Below are positions 43,511-52,810 of a stretch of DNA of 64,000 nt, piece by piece. How positions within the stretch are numbered: position 1 is the stretch's first letter; each line of letters starts with the position of its first letter. Both the position numbers and the translations under genes were made by a program. A model generated the notes under the pieces. It was not told the origin of the DNA. It saw only the letters and a list, made by a program, of their open reading frames with translations, and searched no databases. Source of the DNA: an uncultured Photobacterium sp. (GTDB lineage: Bacteria > Pseudomonadota > Gammaproteobacteria > Enterobacterales > Vibrionaceae); the NCBI RefSeq assembly GCF_947502415.1, contig NZ_CANMZV010000012.1:109300-173299 (forward strand), in the 5' to 3' direction.

Positions 43511-44530
43511 ATGTCTTATACTGCCGCAAGCCAGGTTATTGCCCGCCAGCTTGAGTTTTTTGAAAACCGCAAAGTCCTTGTCGTCGGCGAGCTCTCTGAT
43601 TCATATCCACTAGAGCTAGCCCAGGTCGCTCAGTCAGTGGCAGTATTTACCACCAATTATGGCTATCACCGCAGCATGAGCCGCCACAGCCAGATCCAGT
43701 CTTACTTCGGTGCCGAGCTAACCGCCGATGCCGATATCGACATGATCTTGCTGTATTGGCCGAAAGCGAAAGCCGAAGCGGAATACCTGCTTGCCATGCT
43801 GCTGGCCAAATTCGGCCCGCAAACCGAAGTGTGTATCGTCGGTGAAAACCGCAGTGGTGTCCGCAGTGCAGAAAAAATGTTTCAGGCCTATGGCCCACTC
43901 ACCAAATATGACTCAGCACGCCGCTGCAGCTTCTACTGGGGACGCTGTGACCATCAGGCTCCGGCCTTTGACATTAACAGCTGGTTCCGTAGCTACCCAA
44001 TTGAGGTCGCTGGCACTGAGCTGACTATCCGATCTCTGCCGGGCGTCTTTAGCCATGGTGAATTCGACAAAGGCTCTGAATTGCTGCTCAAAACCCTGCC
44101 GGCCCTGCATGGCCGGGTGCTCGACTTTGGTTGTGGCGCAGGCGTTATCGGCGCAGTAATGAAAACCAAAAATCCCGATATCACCCTTGAACTGTGTGAT
44201 ATCAGTGCGCTGGCGATTGAATCGGCCCGTGAAACCTTCAAGGCCAACAACCTGGAAGCGACATTTACGGCGACCAATGTCTACACCGCGCTGGAAGGCC
44301 CTTATAACTACCTGATCAGCAACCCGCCATTCCATGCTGGCCTTAAGACATTCTACGCAGCAACAGAAGATTTCATCGCCCAGGCTCCAAGCTACCTGAA
44401 GCCTGAAGGACAACTGATCATTGTTGCCAATAGCTTCCTACGTTACCCGCCTCTGATTGAGGCCAGCTTAGGTAGCTGCGAAATGGCTGCCAGTACTAAT
44501 AAATTCAATATTTACGCTGCAAAAAAATAA
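43511..44530 (+). CDS. rsmC: 16S rRNA (guanine-1207-N2)-methyltransferase
   Basis: 339 residues (E. coli 343). Two tandem methyltransferase-like domains: an inactive N-terminal one and an active C-terminal one with the SAM loop VLDFGCGAGVIGAV near residue 200 and the catalytic motif NPPFH near 273. Methylates N2 of G1207 in the 30S subunit. Single gene. Confidence 0.95.
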   Translation: MSYTAASQVIARQLEFFENRKVLVVGELSDSYPLELAQVAQSVAVFTTNYGYHRSMSRHSQIQSYFGAELTADADIDMILLYWPKAKAEAEYLLAMLLAKFGPQTEVCIVGENRSGVRSAEKMFQAYGPLTKYDSARRCSFYWGRCDHQAPAFDINSWFRSYPIEVAGTELTIRSLPGVFSHGEFDKGSELLLKTLPALHGRVLDFGCGAGVIGAVMKTKNPDITLELCDISALAIESARETFKANNLEATFTATNVYTALEGPYNYLISNPPFHAGLKTFYAATEDFIAQAPSYLKPEGQLIIVANSFLRYPPLIEASLGSCEMAASTNKFNIYAAKK

Positions 44531-44537
44531 GCCAAAC

Positions 44538-44560
44538 GGGCTGAGCTAACGCTCAGCCCT
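44538..44560 (+). terminator. Hairpin after rsmC
   Basis: GGGCTGAGC / GCTCAGCCC with a 4-nt loop. The tail TATTCCC is not a true T-run, so termination may be partial. Confidence 0.55.
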
Positions 44561-44665
44561 ATTCCCAAACCAGACGATAACGCCTCAAATAGGGACATTT
44601 TCAGCCCAGTCCTTTGTTAATCTCGTCAATAATGTGTCTCGCCACACGCTTCCCGACACACTTAC

Positions 44666-44693
44666 TTGAACACAAAAAAAAACTCAGTATAAC
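44666..44693 (+). promoter_or_regulatory. Candidate chiS promoter
   Basis: TTGAAC (44666-44671) and TATAAC (44688-44693) with a 16-bp A-rich spacer. A start near 44700 would leave a leader of about 140 nt before the chiS ATG. The remainder of the 310-bp rsmC-chiS gap shows nothing else supportable. Confidence 0.45.
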
Positions 44694-44840
44694 TGGATTC
44701 CTTGATGCTCCAGAGCATCGGTAACTATTCGCTAAAAACGTCAAAAGCCACGCTGGTCAACCGTTCGGATTCAACAACCATGATCAGGCTAGGCGATGAC
44801 ATCACACCCCGTTTTAAATTGGTTAATTTCAGGCACAGGA

Positions 44841-47800
44841 ATGCAGAATACCACCCGTTTCAAACGCCTCCAGCATACCCTTATGCTGGCTTTTCTCGTG
44901 CTCAGCATTACACCGCTGACACTTTCCGCCCTATTTTTTCTTAATTCCCATACCAATGATCTTGCTGAGCAAAGTACTAACCACTTGGCTTCATTGCTGG
45001 AAAATAAGCAGAAACAGCTCAATACATTTTTTTCGGCCAGAAAATCCGAAGTACAGAGCTTTGCCCGCTCAGAACTGGCCAATGCCAGCGGAGGCCGCTT
45101 CTACGGCTTAGTCGGAGCCTATCACCAGCTGGGAGATATCTCCTACCAGACACAAGGCCGAGACCGTAGCCGCTACTTTACCGAGACGCTGACTGCCAAG
45201 CCCCACGACGGCAGCAACAATAGCAACTATGTCGGCCACGAACGCTATCGCCTGATGTACAAGCGCTATAACTGGGCCTATGACGAGTACCTTAAACGGT
45301 CTGATTTCAGCGATATCTTGCTGGTCGATATTCAGGGGAATGTCGTCTACTCCGCCTTCAGCCCTGATAAATTCAGCTATAACCTGCTTGCCGAAGACAC
45401 TCCGTTTACCGCATTGCGACAAACCTTTGCGGCAATCAAAAATAAAGCCGAGCAGCAGCAAATCGAACCGGAGCATGTCCCAGTCGCCTTCACCGATTTT
45501 TCCGTTGATCCAACAAGCAAAGACTATACAGCCTGGTTTGCCGCCCCCATCATCCAGCAAGGCTACCTCCACAGCTATGTTTTCTTCCAGCTAAGTAATG
45601 AAGCCATCAGCAAATTCATGACAGATGCCGGCAGTAGCAATACCTACGTGCATACCCTTCTGATCGGCAACGACCACCTATCGCGCCTGCCGACCCCACA
45701 AACACTGCCAGATAACCTGTCCAGTCCGGGTATTGAAAATGCTCTGTCCGGAAATAATGGCGTCGGTAGCTTCCTCAACTTCAACCAAGTCCCGGTATTA
45801 AGCGCCTTTGCTCCAATCGATGTAATGGGTAACGCCTGGGCTTTGGTGATCGAGTTGCCGGAAGAAGAGGCTTTCGCCCGGATCCGCCAGCTGGAAAAAT
45901 TGTTTGTGATAGCGATGGTGACCGCGATTGTGTTGGTGATCATCGCGTCGCACTGGCTGTCGAACTCCATCACCGCCCCGCTACTTCGGCTCACCTGGGC
46001 GGCTGAACGAGTCTCCGCCGGCGATATGGATCAGAAAATAGAAAGTACCGAGCGCAGTGATGAAATCGGCCGCCTAGCCACCAGTTTTGCCCGGATGCAA
46101 CGCTCAGTGCGCGAAAAAATGACTCTGATCCGTGAGCAAAACAATGAACAGGAACAGAGCCTTCAGGTGATCCAACAGCAAAACGAAGAGCTGCAAACCA
46201 CCGATAAGCTCAAGGATGAATTCCTCGCCACTACTTCGCACGAACTGCGCACGCCACTCCATGGCATGGTGGGAATTGCCGAATCATTACTGGCTGGTGC
46301 CAACGGTCCTATCCAGCACAGCCAGCGCCGCCAGCTCGAGATGATGATCAACAGCGGCCAGCGACTGACTAATCTGGTTGATGACCTGCTCGATTATCAT
46401 AAGATGCGCTACGGCGATCTTGATATTAACAAGCAACCGGTCGATCTCGCCTCTGCGATCCGGTTAGTTCTGGAGCTGTCTACCCACCTGCTAGGAAGTA
46501 AACCGGTCAGGATTATCAACCAAATTCCGGATGATCTCCCTCTGGTATTAGGTGATGAGCAACGACTGGAACAGATTCTCTATAATCTGGTCGGCAATGC
46601 CATCAAATACACTTCGGAAGGGAAAATCATCCTGTCAGCCACCCAGCTCGAAAACCAGATCCGTATCCAGGTTGTCGATACCGGACAGGGGATCTCGCCA
46701 GAGCAACTGGAACATATTTTCGAACCACTGATCCAAGCCAATACCAACAATGGTAACTACCGCCAGGGAGCCGGGCTCGGATTGTCGATCAGCCGCCAGC
46801 TTATCGAAATCATGGGAGGGCGGCTGTATGTCAGCAGCCAGCCGATGGTGGGTACCACATTCAGCTTTACCCTGAATCAGGCATCAGAAGAGGATATCGC
46901 CGATATCCAGCAGGCAATCCCAAGCAACCATTTCCAGGTGCCATCGCTTGATACAGCCCACTGCGAAATCAATGATCTGCCGGAAAACCAGGATGGCGAT
47001 CTCCTGCTGATTGTAGATGATGAACCGGTTAACCTTCAGGTTCTGACCAATTACCTGCGGCTGGAAGGCTACCGGGTGATCACGGCAGAAAGTGGGCCGC
47101 AAGCACTCGAACAGCTCGAAAGCCAACAGCCTGCCCTGCTCCTGCTAGATATTATGATGCCGGGTATGAACGGCTATGAGGTTTGCCAGCACCTACGTAA
47201 ACAACATAGCCCACTGGAGCTGCCAATCATCATGCTGTCGGCTCTGGGGCAAGTCCAAGACAGGGTCAGAGGCTTTGAATGCGGCGCCAATGACTACCTG
47301 ACCAAACCTTTCAACAAAGAAGAACTGACCGCCCGGATAAGAGCTCATATTCAAGCCGGGAAGACTGAAGTCCAGCGCCAGAAAAATCAGGCCCTGGAAC
47401 AGGAAATCAAGCATCGGGAAAGTATCGAGGCTGGACTGCTTGAAACACAGAGCAGACTGCTTGGCCTGCTGGAGTCAACCAGCGAGGGGATAATTTGTGT
47501 TCAGGAGGATGGTCGTATCCGTTACGCCAACAGTGCCGCCGGAAAGCTATTCCAGCGCGCACCAGAAGTAATAGAAAGACACAATATAGAAGATATCCTC
47601 GCAACCCACCTGCCTGCCGATATCACGAACAGTCGTCACTTCAACGGTAGCCTGATCTATCGCATCGGTGAAGAGCTTAAAACACTGGAAACCGATGTGA
47701 TCAACCTGCCTGAGGGCTCAGGCCTGCAACGAATGTTTATTTTCGACAATGGCGGCGCGGCCACCCAGCAACGGGTTCAGGTACTTGAAAATGCGATAGA

Positions 47801-48227
47801 TGTTCTTTCAGGCTTTGCTTTCGATGGAGACAAAGGAAACCTGCAGCAATTACGGGAACTTGGCGGCGAATTTACCCGCCTTGCGGACAAACTGGATAAC
47901 AGCGTACAAAATAAAACTGACTCGCTCCGGGTATTATTAGTCGATGTTATGAAAGCAACACTGAAGCTCTGGGAAACCTCTGCGCAAAAAAACAAATTCG
48001 AGCTGGCAGAAGAAAGTGGACTATGGCGAGTATATTTGGATCGTAGCACACTGCAAACCCGCACTCTGGACAAATACCTGCATCTTGAGACACTCCCCAA
48101 AACGCCACGCTGGCGCACGGTGCTCAGCACGATAGATTTTGTTCTCGAGCGCTGCTGTGCCCCCACGCCGGAACGCCAGAACATCAAAAAGATGAAAGAC
48201 AAGCTCCAGCACCTAGTCAGCCAGTAA
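44841..48227 (+). CDS. chiS: Chitin-sensing hybrid histidine kinase ChiS
   Basis: 1128 residues. Membrane segment about 13-33, periplasmic sensor about 35-350, second membrane segment about 353-373, HAMP, coiled coil, kinase with His467 in TTSHELRTPLHG, N and G boxes (YNLVGNAIKY, GAGLGLSISR), receiver with Asp770 in LLLLDIMMPG, then a coiled coil and PAS-like tail. In V. cholerae the corresponding residues are His469 and Asp772; ChiS there is held off by Cbp and, when chitin oligosaccharides bind Cbp, itself binds DNA and activates the chb operon. The ATG at 44841 is chosen over 44796 because it gives the usual length and has AGG seven bases before it. The operon it controls follows directly. 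Confidence 0.94.
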   Translation: MQNTTRFKRLQHTLMLAFLVLSITPLTLSALFFLNSHTNDLAEQSTNHLASLLENKQKQLNTFFSARKSEVQSFARSELANASGGRFYGLVGAYHQLGDISYQTQGRDRSRYFTETLTAKPHDGSNNSNYVGHERYRLMYKRYNWAYDEYLKRSDFSDILLVDIQGNVVYSAFSPDKFSYNLLAEDTPFTALRQTFAAIKNKAEQQQIEPEHVPVAFTDFSVDPTSKDYTAWFAAPIIQQGYLHSYVFFQLSNEAISKFMTDAGSSNTYVHTLLIGNDHLSRLPTPQTLPDNLSSPGIENALSGNNGVGSFLNFNQVPVLSAFAPIDVMGNAWALVIELPEEEAFARIRQLEKLFVIAMVTAIVLVIIASHWLSNSITAPLLRLTWAAERVSAGDMDQKIESTERSDEIGRLATSFARMQRSVREKMTLIREQNNEQEQSLQVIQQQNEELQTTDKLKDEFLATTSHELRTPLHGMVGIAESLLAGANGPIQHSQRRQLEMMINSGQRLTNLVDDLLDYHKMRYGDLDINKQPVDLASAIRLVLELSTHLLGSKPVRIINQIPDDLPLVLGDEQRLEQILYNLVGNAIKYTSEGKIILSATQLENQIRIQVVDTGQGISPEQLEHIFEPLIQANTNNGNYRQGAGLGLSISRQLIEIMGGRLYVSSQPMVGTTFSFTLNQASEEDIADIQQAIPSNHFQVPSLDTAHCEINDLPENQDGDLLLIVDDEPVNLQVLTNYLRLEGYRVITAESGPQALEQLESQQPALLLLDIMMPGMNGYEVCQHLRKQHSPLELPIIMLSALGQVQDRVRGFECGANDYLTKPFNKEELTARIRAHIQAGKTEVQRQKNQALEQEIKHRESIEAGLLETQSRLLGLLESTSEGIICVQEDGRIRYANSAAGKLFQRAPEVIERHNIEDILATHLPADITNSRHFNGSLIYRIGEELKTLETDVINLPEGSGLQRMFIFDNGGAATQQRVQVLENAIDVLSGFAFDGDKGNLQQLRELGGEFTRLADKLDNSVQNKTDSLRVLLVDVMKATLKLWETSAQKNKFELAEESGLWRVYLDRSTLQTRTLDKYLHLETLPKTPRWRTVLSTIDFVLERCCAPTPERQNIKKMKDKLQHLVSQ

Positions 48228-48232
48228 ACATC

Positions 48233-48260
48233 AAGCCCGCATTCTGCGGGCTTTGTTTTT
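48233..48260 (+). terminator. Terminator of chiS
   Basis: AAGCCCGCA-ttc-TGCGGGCTT followed by TGTTTTT. It separates chiS from the cbp operon, which therefore has its own promoter. Confidence 0.9.
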
Positions 48261-48722
48261 CTCGCCGTATTCCGCAATCAGACAGCCCTTCCCATCTTTT
48301 CCACCTATCGAACCTAGGTCTGCTTCACCTGATCTCTTTGCTCTGGTATCGCCCCACACCACCTATAATCCCCTATATCAACCGCTCCTACCCCAATGAC
48401 ATAACGCGGTAAAGCCACTTTTTCAAAAGCAAAATCACTGCTAAAAACAGCCAAAAAAGTCGCTTTTAAATGATAAAATCCTGCTCAAAAACCCTACACA
48501 TCCGGCATAAAACCCCCAACCTAGGCATTCTATGATAGAAAACTTTAGTTTATGAGAAGCCAATCACAACAAATAAAGGAGCAAAATTTTCCGTTAGGAA
48601 TTAACTTAATCAATGTTCATTTGTTACATTCCCCACCAACAAAACTAAAAACAAAATCAATTAAATCAACAAGCTACACACAAACAACCACCAACAACCA
48701 CAATATAATCAAGCCTGGAAAA
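48261..48722 (+). other. Upstream part of the chiS-cbp intergenic region
   Basis: Non-coding by composition: low-complexity A/C-rich sequence, most marked at 48590-48720. A 102-codon open frame at 48552-48860 is rich in Thr, Lys and Asn from this bias and is not accepted. No RNA gene was recognised. The regulatory sites lie downstream, 48723-48906. Confidence 0.5.
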
Positions 48723-48738
48723 TGTGATATTAAGCACA
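48723..48738. promoter_or_regulatory. CRP-like box upstream of cbp
   Basis: TGTGA-tattaa-GCACA matches the CRP consensus TGTGA-N6-TCACA with one mismatch, and flanks extend the symmetry (ATGTGA...GCACAT). CRP activates the chb operon of V. cholerae; binding here is inferred. Confidence 0.65.
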
Positions 48739-48764
48739 TGAGGCACTTTCCCAATCACGGCAAA

Positions 48765-48810
48765 TTAACGGTTTTGACAGCAGGCCTGAAGAATTTAACG
48801 ATTTTGACGG
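48765..48810. promoter_or_regulatory. Paired direct repeats, candidate activator (ChiS?) sites
   Basis: TTAACGGTTTTGACAG (48765-48780) and TTAACGATTTTGACGG (48795-48810) match at 14 of 16 positions and are exactly 30 bp apart, about three helical turns, so both face the same side. They lie just downstream of the CRP-like box. ChiS binds two sites in the chb promoter of V. cholerae; identity of these repeats with such sites is a hypothesis. Confidence 0.5.
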
Positions 48811-48815
48811 GCAGT

Positions 48816-48836
48816 CAGATTGACGATCTGGTCAAT
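48816..48836. promoter_or_regulatory. Overlapping inverted repeats downstream of the direct repeats
   Basis: CAGAT-tgacg-ATCTG (48816-48830) overlaps ATTGAC-gatctg-GTCAAT (48819-48836). Typical of a dimeric protein operator. It could be an operator around the promoter core; no regulator is assigned. Confidence 0.4.
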
Positions 48837-48874
48837 CCGGAGTTTCCTAGAGGCACTTAGAGCCTACAAGGCCA

Positions 48875-48906
48875 TTCGATAAGAGCGCTTAATACACTCT
48901 ATCGAA
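48875..48906 (+). other. Hairpin in the probable cbp leader
   Basis: TTCGATA (48875-48881) pairs with TATCGAA (48900-48906); with one bulged A, GAG/CTC extends the stem to ten pairs around an 11-nt loop. A second short hairpin CCCC-tgc-GGGG follows at 48922-48932. Either could act in RNA stability or translation control of cbp, or the repeat could be a DNA operator. Confidence 0.4.
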
Positions 48907-48978
48907 GTAGGTTCAAGAGAGCCCCTGCGGGGTATCAATTTCCATAAGTGAAACTATAAGCAAGAGTAAGGAACAGCT

Positions 48979-50655
48979 ATGCTTGCCAAAAAGAAAACCA
49001 CGTTAGCACTCGCAGTAATTGCTGCAGCAACTACCATGATGACAGCACCTATTGCCTCTGCTGCCGATCAAGTAGAACTAACCATGGTACCTAAGTTCTA
49101 CCCTACATTTGTACGTAACTTTAACCCATACCTTCAAACTCAGCTGGATACAGTTCAGGACTTCATCTATGAACCTCTGGTTGTCTTCAATGAGCTAAAA
49201 GGTAACGAGCCAGTCATGCGTCTGGCAAAAGACTACTACATGTCTGATGACCTGGTGAAAGTCACCTTCGAGCTTCGCAATGGTGTGAAGTGGTCTGACG
49301 GCAAACCTTTTACAGCGAAAGACGTAGAATTCACCTATGAACTTCTTAAAAAGCACCCTGAACTTGACCGTACAGGTATCAACGCTCGTCTGAAATCAGT
49401 AAAAGCTTCAGGCAACAAAGTCATCTTCTCGCTAACCGAAGCAAACTCCAATGTTCCATACCTAATCTCCGAAGTTTCTGTTGTCGCCAAACACGTCTGG
49501 AGCAAAGTAAAAGATCCAACACGCTTCACCAATGAAAACCCTGTCGGTACCGGTCCGTTCACTGAAATCGACACCTTCACACCTCAGCTATACACCCAGT
49601 GCCGCAACCCGAATTACTGGGATAACAAAAACCTGGATGTCGATTGTCTGCGACTACCTCAGGTTGCAGGTAACGATCAGTTCCTTGGCCAAGTTTTGAG
49701 CGGCCAGTTCGACTGGACATACTCTTTCATTCCTGATGTAGACAGCACCTATGCAGCTGCCAACCCTCATAACAAGTACTGGTACCCTGCGGGTGGTACT
49801 CAGGCATTCATGCTGAACTACAAAACGCCGAATGCAGGTAACAACGAAGCCATCAATGACATTGACTTCCGTCGTGCCTTCTCTATGGCTATCGACCGTC
49901 AGACAATCATCGACATCGCCTTCTATGGCGGCGGCGTAGTCAATGACTATGCATCCGGTCTGGGTAAGGCATTTGCAGCATGGTCTGACGACAGTGTCTA
50001 TAACAAGTACAAACCGTACATGACCTACAACGTCAAGAAAGCCAAAGCAATGCTAAAAGCAGCGGGCTTTAAGGACACTAACGGTGACGGTTTTGTCGAA
50101 ACACCGACAGGTAAGAAGATTAACCTGACAATTCAGTCGCCAAACGGCTGGACAGACTTCAACAATACAGTACAGCTAAGTGTTGAAATGCTGCAGGAAG
50201 TTGGTATCCAAGCCAAAGCAAGCACTCCTGACTTCTCGGTCTACAACCAGGCATTCCTGGATGCAACCTACGATGTCGCTTACACCAACTACTTCCACGG
50301 TGCTGACCCTTACACTTACTGGGATAGCTCTTACCACTCACGCCTACAGGCAAACGAAGGCATGCCACGCTTTGCCCTGCATTACTGGAAAGATGCTGAG
50401 CTAGAAAAGCTACTAGCTGGTTTCTACAAAACTGCAGACCGTGATGAGCAGCTAGAAATCGCCCATGAAATCCAGAAGATCATCGCAGAGAACCAAGTAA
50501 CGATTCCTGTCATGTCTGGTGCATACACTTCTCAATACAACACCGCACGCTTCTCTGGCTGGTGGAACGAGAAGAATCCGAAGGGCCGTCCAATGCCTAT
50601 CACCAACACACAAGAGCGCCTGCTACAAGTACTTGACCTAAAACCTAAAGCGTAA
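48979..50655 (+). CDS. cbp: Chitin oligosaccharide-binding periplasmic protein Cbp
   Basis: 558 residues. Signal peptide about 1-29, cleavage after ASA (TTMMTAPIASA-AD). Mature part is a DppA/OppA-family (cluster C) solute-binding protein: LRNGVKWSDGKPFTAKDVEFTYELLKK, NPVGTGPFTE and DFRRAFSMAIDRQTIIDIAFYGGGV. By place and class it is the chitin oligosaccharide-binding protein (VC0620 in V. cholerae), which also keeps ChiS inactive when empty. First gene of the operon; AGTAAGGA upstream of the ATG. A strong hairpin follows, which would raise its yield over the permeases. Confidence 0.93.
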   Translation: MLAKKKTTLALAVIAAATTMMTAPIASAADQVELTMVPKFYPTFVRNFNPYLQTQLDTVQDFIYEPLVVFNELKGNEPVMRLAKDYYMSDDLVKVTFELRNGVKWSDGKPFTAKDVEFTYELLKKHPELDRTGINARLKSVKASGNKVIFSLTEANSNVPYLISEVSVVAKHVWSKVKDPTRFTNENPVGTGPFTEIDTFTPQLYTQCRNPNYWDNKNLDVDCLRLPQVAGNDQFLGQVLSGQFDWTYSFIPDVDSTYAAANPHNKYWYPAGGTQAFMLNYKTPNAGNNEAINDIDFRRAFSMAIDRQTIIDIAFYGGGVVNDYASGLGKAFAAWSDDSVYNKYKPYMTYNVKKAKAMLKAAGFKDTNGDGFVETPTGKKINLTIQSPNGWTDFNNTVQLSVEMLQEVGIQAKASTPDFSVYNQAFLDATYDVAYTNYFHGADPYTYWDSSYHSRLQANEGMPRFALHYWKDAELEKLLAGFYKTADRDEQLEIAHEIQKIIAENQVTIPVMSGAYTSQYNTARFSGWWNEKNPKGRPMPITNTQERLLQVLDLKPKA

Positions 50656-50669
50656 TTATTACTTAACTT

Positions 50670-50692
50670 GCGGTGCGCGCATTGCGCACCGC
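50670..50692 (+). other. Intercistronic hairpin cbp / permease
   Basis: GCGGTGCGC-gcatt-GCGCACCGC, nine G/C-rich pairs with no T-run. Such hairpins after binding-protein genes usually protect the upstream mRNA and cut read-through, making binding protein in excess. Confidence 0.75.
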
Positions 50693-50795
50693 CTCTTCTA
50701 CCCTCCCCCCATTTATTTAGTTATGGCCACAGGTCAGGGGATGGTGTGTCTTAAATCTGGTCAGAAATACTAACTGGATGATTAAGGTGTGAGTT

Positions 50796-51782
50796 ATGGG
50801 ATTTTTTCTACGACGTTTGAGTTTCTATCTTATTGCGCTCCTGGTCGCAATAACAATCAACTTTATAATACCCCGGGCAATGCCTGGCGACCCGGTCACC
50901 ATGATGTTTGCCAATGCCGCGATACAGGTAACGCCTGAGCGAATCGCTGCAATGAAAGAGCTGCTGGGCTTTGTTGATGGCCCTATCTATGAACAATATT
51001 TTATCTACCTCAAAGGTATCCTCGCCTGGGATCTGGGGATTTCAATCCAAACCTTCCCGCAAACCGTTAACGATCTGTTGGGCGGCGCTGTCGGCTGGTC
51101 GCTGTTCCTTGCAGGTACAGCAGTTATCCTGGCGTTCTGCATTGGCTCCATTCTGGGTATCTTTGCCGCCTGGAACCGCGGCAGCAAATACGACGCATTT
51201 ATCTCTCCGGGAATGATGGTTGTCCAGGCAGTTCCACCGGTAGTTGTTGCCATGTTGGTGCTATATACCTTTGCCATCGGGACCCAATGGTTCCCATCAA
51301 CCTATGCCTACACCGCAGGCACGATACCGGACTGGACGAGCTGGGCCTTCTACAAAGACGTACTCTACCACGCAGTATTGCCTCTGTTCTGTGCCACCAT
51401 CATCCAGATCGGCGGTTTCCTGATCAACATGCGAAACAACATGATCAACCTGCTCAACGAAGACTACATCACCATGGCAAAAGGCAAAGGCCTGAGCGAA
51501 AACCGGGTGGTATTCAAATACGCAGCACGTAACGCAATGCTGCCTAGTGTCACCGCACTTTCAATGGCTATAGGGATGGCTATCGGTGGCCAGCTGATCA
51601 TCGAGATGATTTTTAACTACCCCGGTCTTGGCACGGTATTGCTCAACGCCATCAGAGCCCGAGACTACCAGGTACTTCAGGGTCAGCTTCTTATCATGAC
51701 TCTATTCATGCTGTTTTTTAACTTCTTGGCTGACATCCTTATCGTGGCACTGGATCCTCGCCTACGTAAGGGAGGGAAATAA
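50796..51782 (+). CDS. Chitin oligosaccharide ABC transporter permease (DppB-type)
   Basis: 328 residues, six membrane segments. N-terminal helix then a periplasmic stretch, with the family loop NLLNEDYITMAKGKGLSENRVVFKYAARNAMLP (EAA motif) contacting the ATPases. Forms the channel with the next permease, two bases downstream. Inner membrane. Confidence 0.92.
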   Translation: MGFFLRRLSFYLIALLVAITINFIIPRAMPGDPVTMMFANAAIQVTPERIAAMKELLGFVDGPIYEQYFIYLKGILAWDLGISIQTFPQTVNDLLGGAVGWSLFLAGTAVILAFCIGSILGIFAAWNRGSKYDAFISPGMMVVQAVPPVVVAMLVLYTFAIGTQWFPSTYAYTAGTIPDWTSWAFYKDVLYHAVLPLFCATIIQIGGFLINMRNNMINLLNEDYITMAKGKGLSENRVVFKYAARNAMLPSVTALSMAIGMAIGGQLIIEMIFNYPGLGTVLLNAIRARDYQVLQGQLLIMTLFMLFFNFLADILIVALDPRLRKGGK

Positions 51783-51784
51783 CA

Positions 51785-52810
51785 ATGAAAGGACTCATTA
51801 AACTACTCAGCGGCAATACCAAAGCTCTTGTCGGGTTAATAATTATCGCAGCTTTTCTCTTCGGTGCGCTGTTTGCTCCCTTGCTGACTGAGCACGCCCC
51901 GGACAAAAGAACAGGTAACCCGCACGAATACCCGGCCTGGGTGGCAAAATCAGCCCAGAACAACCCCGATGGCTGGATTGCCCAAAACCTGGCTGACAGC
52001 CGCCGCACTCTGCTGATGTCTAAAAAAGCGGAGCATACGCTGGGAACAACCCGAATGGGGCGTGATGTCTGGTCTCAGGTTGTCTATGGAGCCCGCACAT
52101 CACTTGCTGTTGGTTTTGGTGCCGGTTTCATGGTGTGTTTTCTGGCAACAATCATCGGGGTGTCCGCCGGTTATTTCGGTGGGCGGGTCGATAATATTCT
52201 CTCAGCTACTATGAACATCATGCTGGTTATTCCCCAGTTCCCGTTATTGTTTGTTATTGCTGCCTTTATCGGTCAGGCAGGGCCTCTCACGATTGCCATC
52301 GTAATCGGTATGACCTCCTGGGCCTGGGGCGCCAGAATCGTCAGGGCACAAACCCTATCTCTACGTGAGAAAGAATTCGTCAAAGCGGCTGAAGTGCTGG
52401 GCGAATCATCATGGCGCATTATCCTGGTCGAGATCCTACCAAACCTGATCTCCATTGTGGGTGCCAGCTTCATCGGCTCAGTCATGCTTGCCATCATGAC
52501 CGAAGCAACCCTGTCCTTCCTTGGCCTCGGCGATCCGAACAGCATCAGCTGGGGGGTCATGCTGTACAACGTCCAAACCTCATCTTCTATGTTGGTCGGT
52601 GCCTGGTGGGAACTCCTTGCTCCATGTATAGCTCTGACTCTGATTGCCGTCGGCCTTGCACTACTGAACTTTGCCGTCGATGAAATTGCCAACCCGCAGC
52701 TACGTTCCCATAAAGGCATGCGCCGTTGGAAAAACCTGGCAAAACAGAACCAACAGCAAACCAAAGCGGTTGTTGAGCCACAACCAGCCCTTCAAGGGGG
52801 AAAGAAATAA
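51785..52810 (+). CDS. Chitin oligosaccharide ABC transporter permease (DppC-type)
   Basis: 341 residues. One N-terminal helix, a periplasmic segment containing HTLGTTRMGRDVWSQVVYGAR, then five helices with the EAA loop LREKEFVKAAEVLGESSWRIILVEILPN. Partner of the permease just upstream. Its last base is the first base of the next start (TAATG). Confidence 0.92.
   Translation: MKGLIKLLSGNTKALVGLIIIAAFLFGALFAPLLTEHAPDKRTGNPHEYPAWVAKSAQNNPDGWIAQNLADSRRTLLMSKKAEHTLGTTRMGRDVWSQVVYGARTSLAVGFGAGFMVCFLATIIGVSAGYFGGRVDNILSATMNIMLVIPQFPLLFVIAAFIGQAGPLTIAIVIGMTSWAWGARIVRAQTLSLREKEFVKAAEVLGESSWRIILVEILPNLISIVGASFIGSVMLAIMTEATLSFLGLGDPNSISWGVMLYNVQTSSSMLVGAWWELLAPCIALTLIAVGLALLNFAVDEIANPQLRSHKGMRRWKNLAKQNQQQTKAVVEPQPALQGGKK

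Noticed and set aside
44702..44944. 80-codon open frame before chiS
   Set aside because: Overlaps the chiS start in another frame, has no ribosome site or recognisable product.
48552..48860. 102-codon open frame upstream of cbp
   Set aside because: Thr/Lys/Asn-rich product follows from the A/C-rich base bias, no ribosome site, and it runs through the CRP-like box and repeats.
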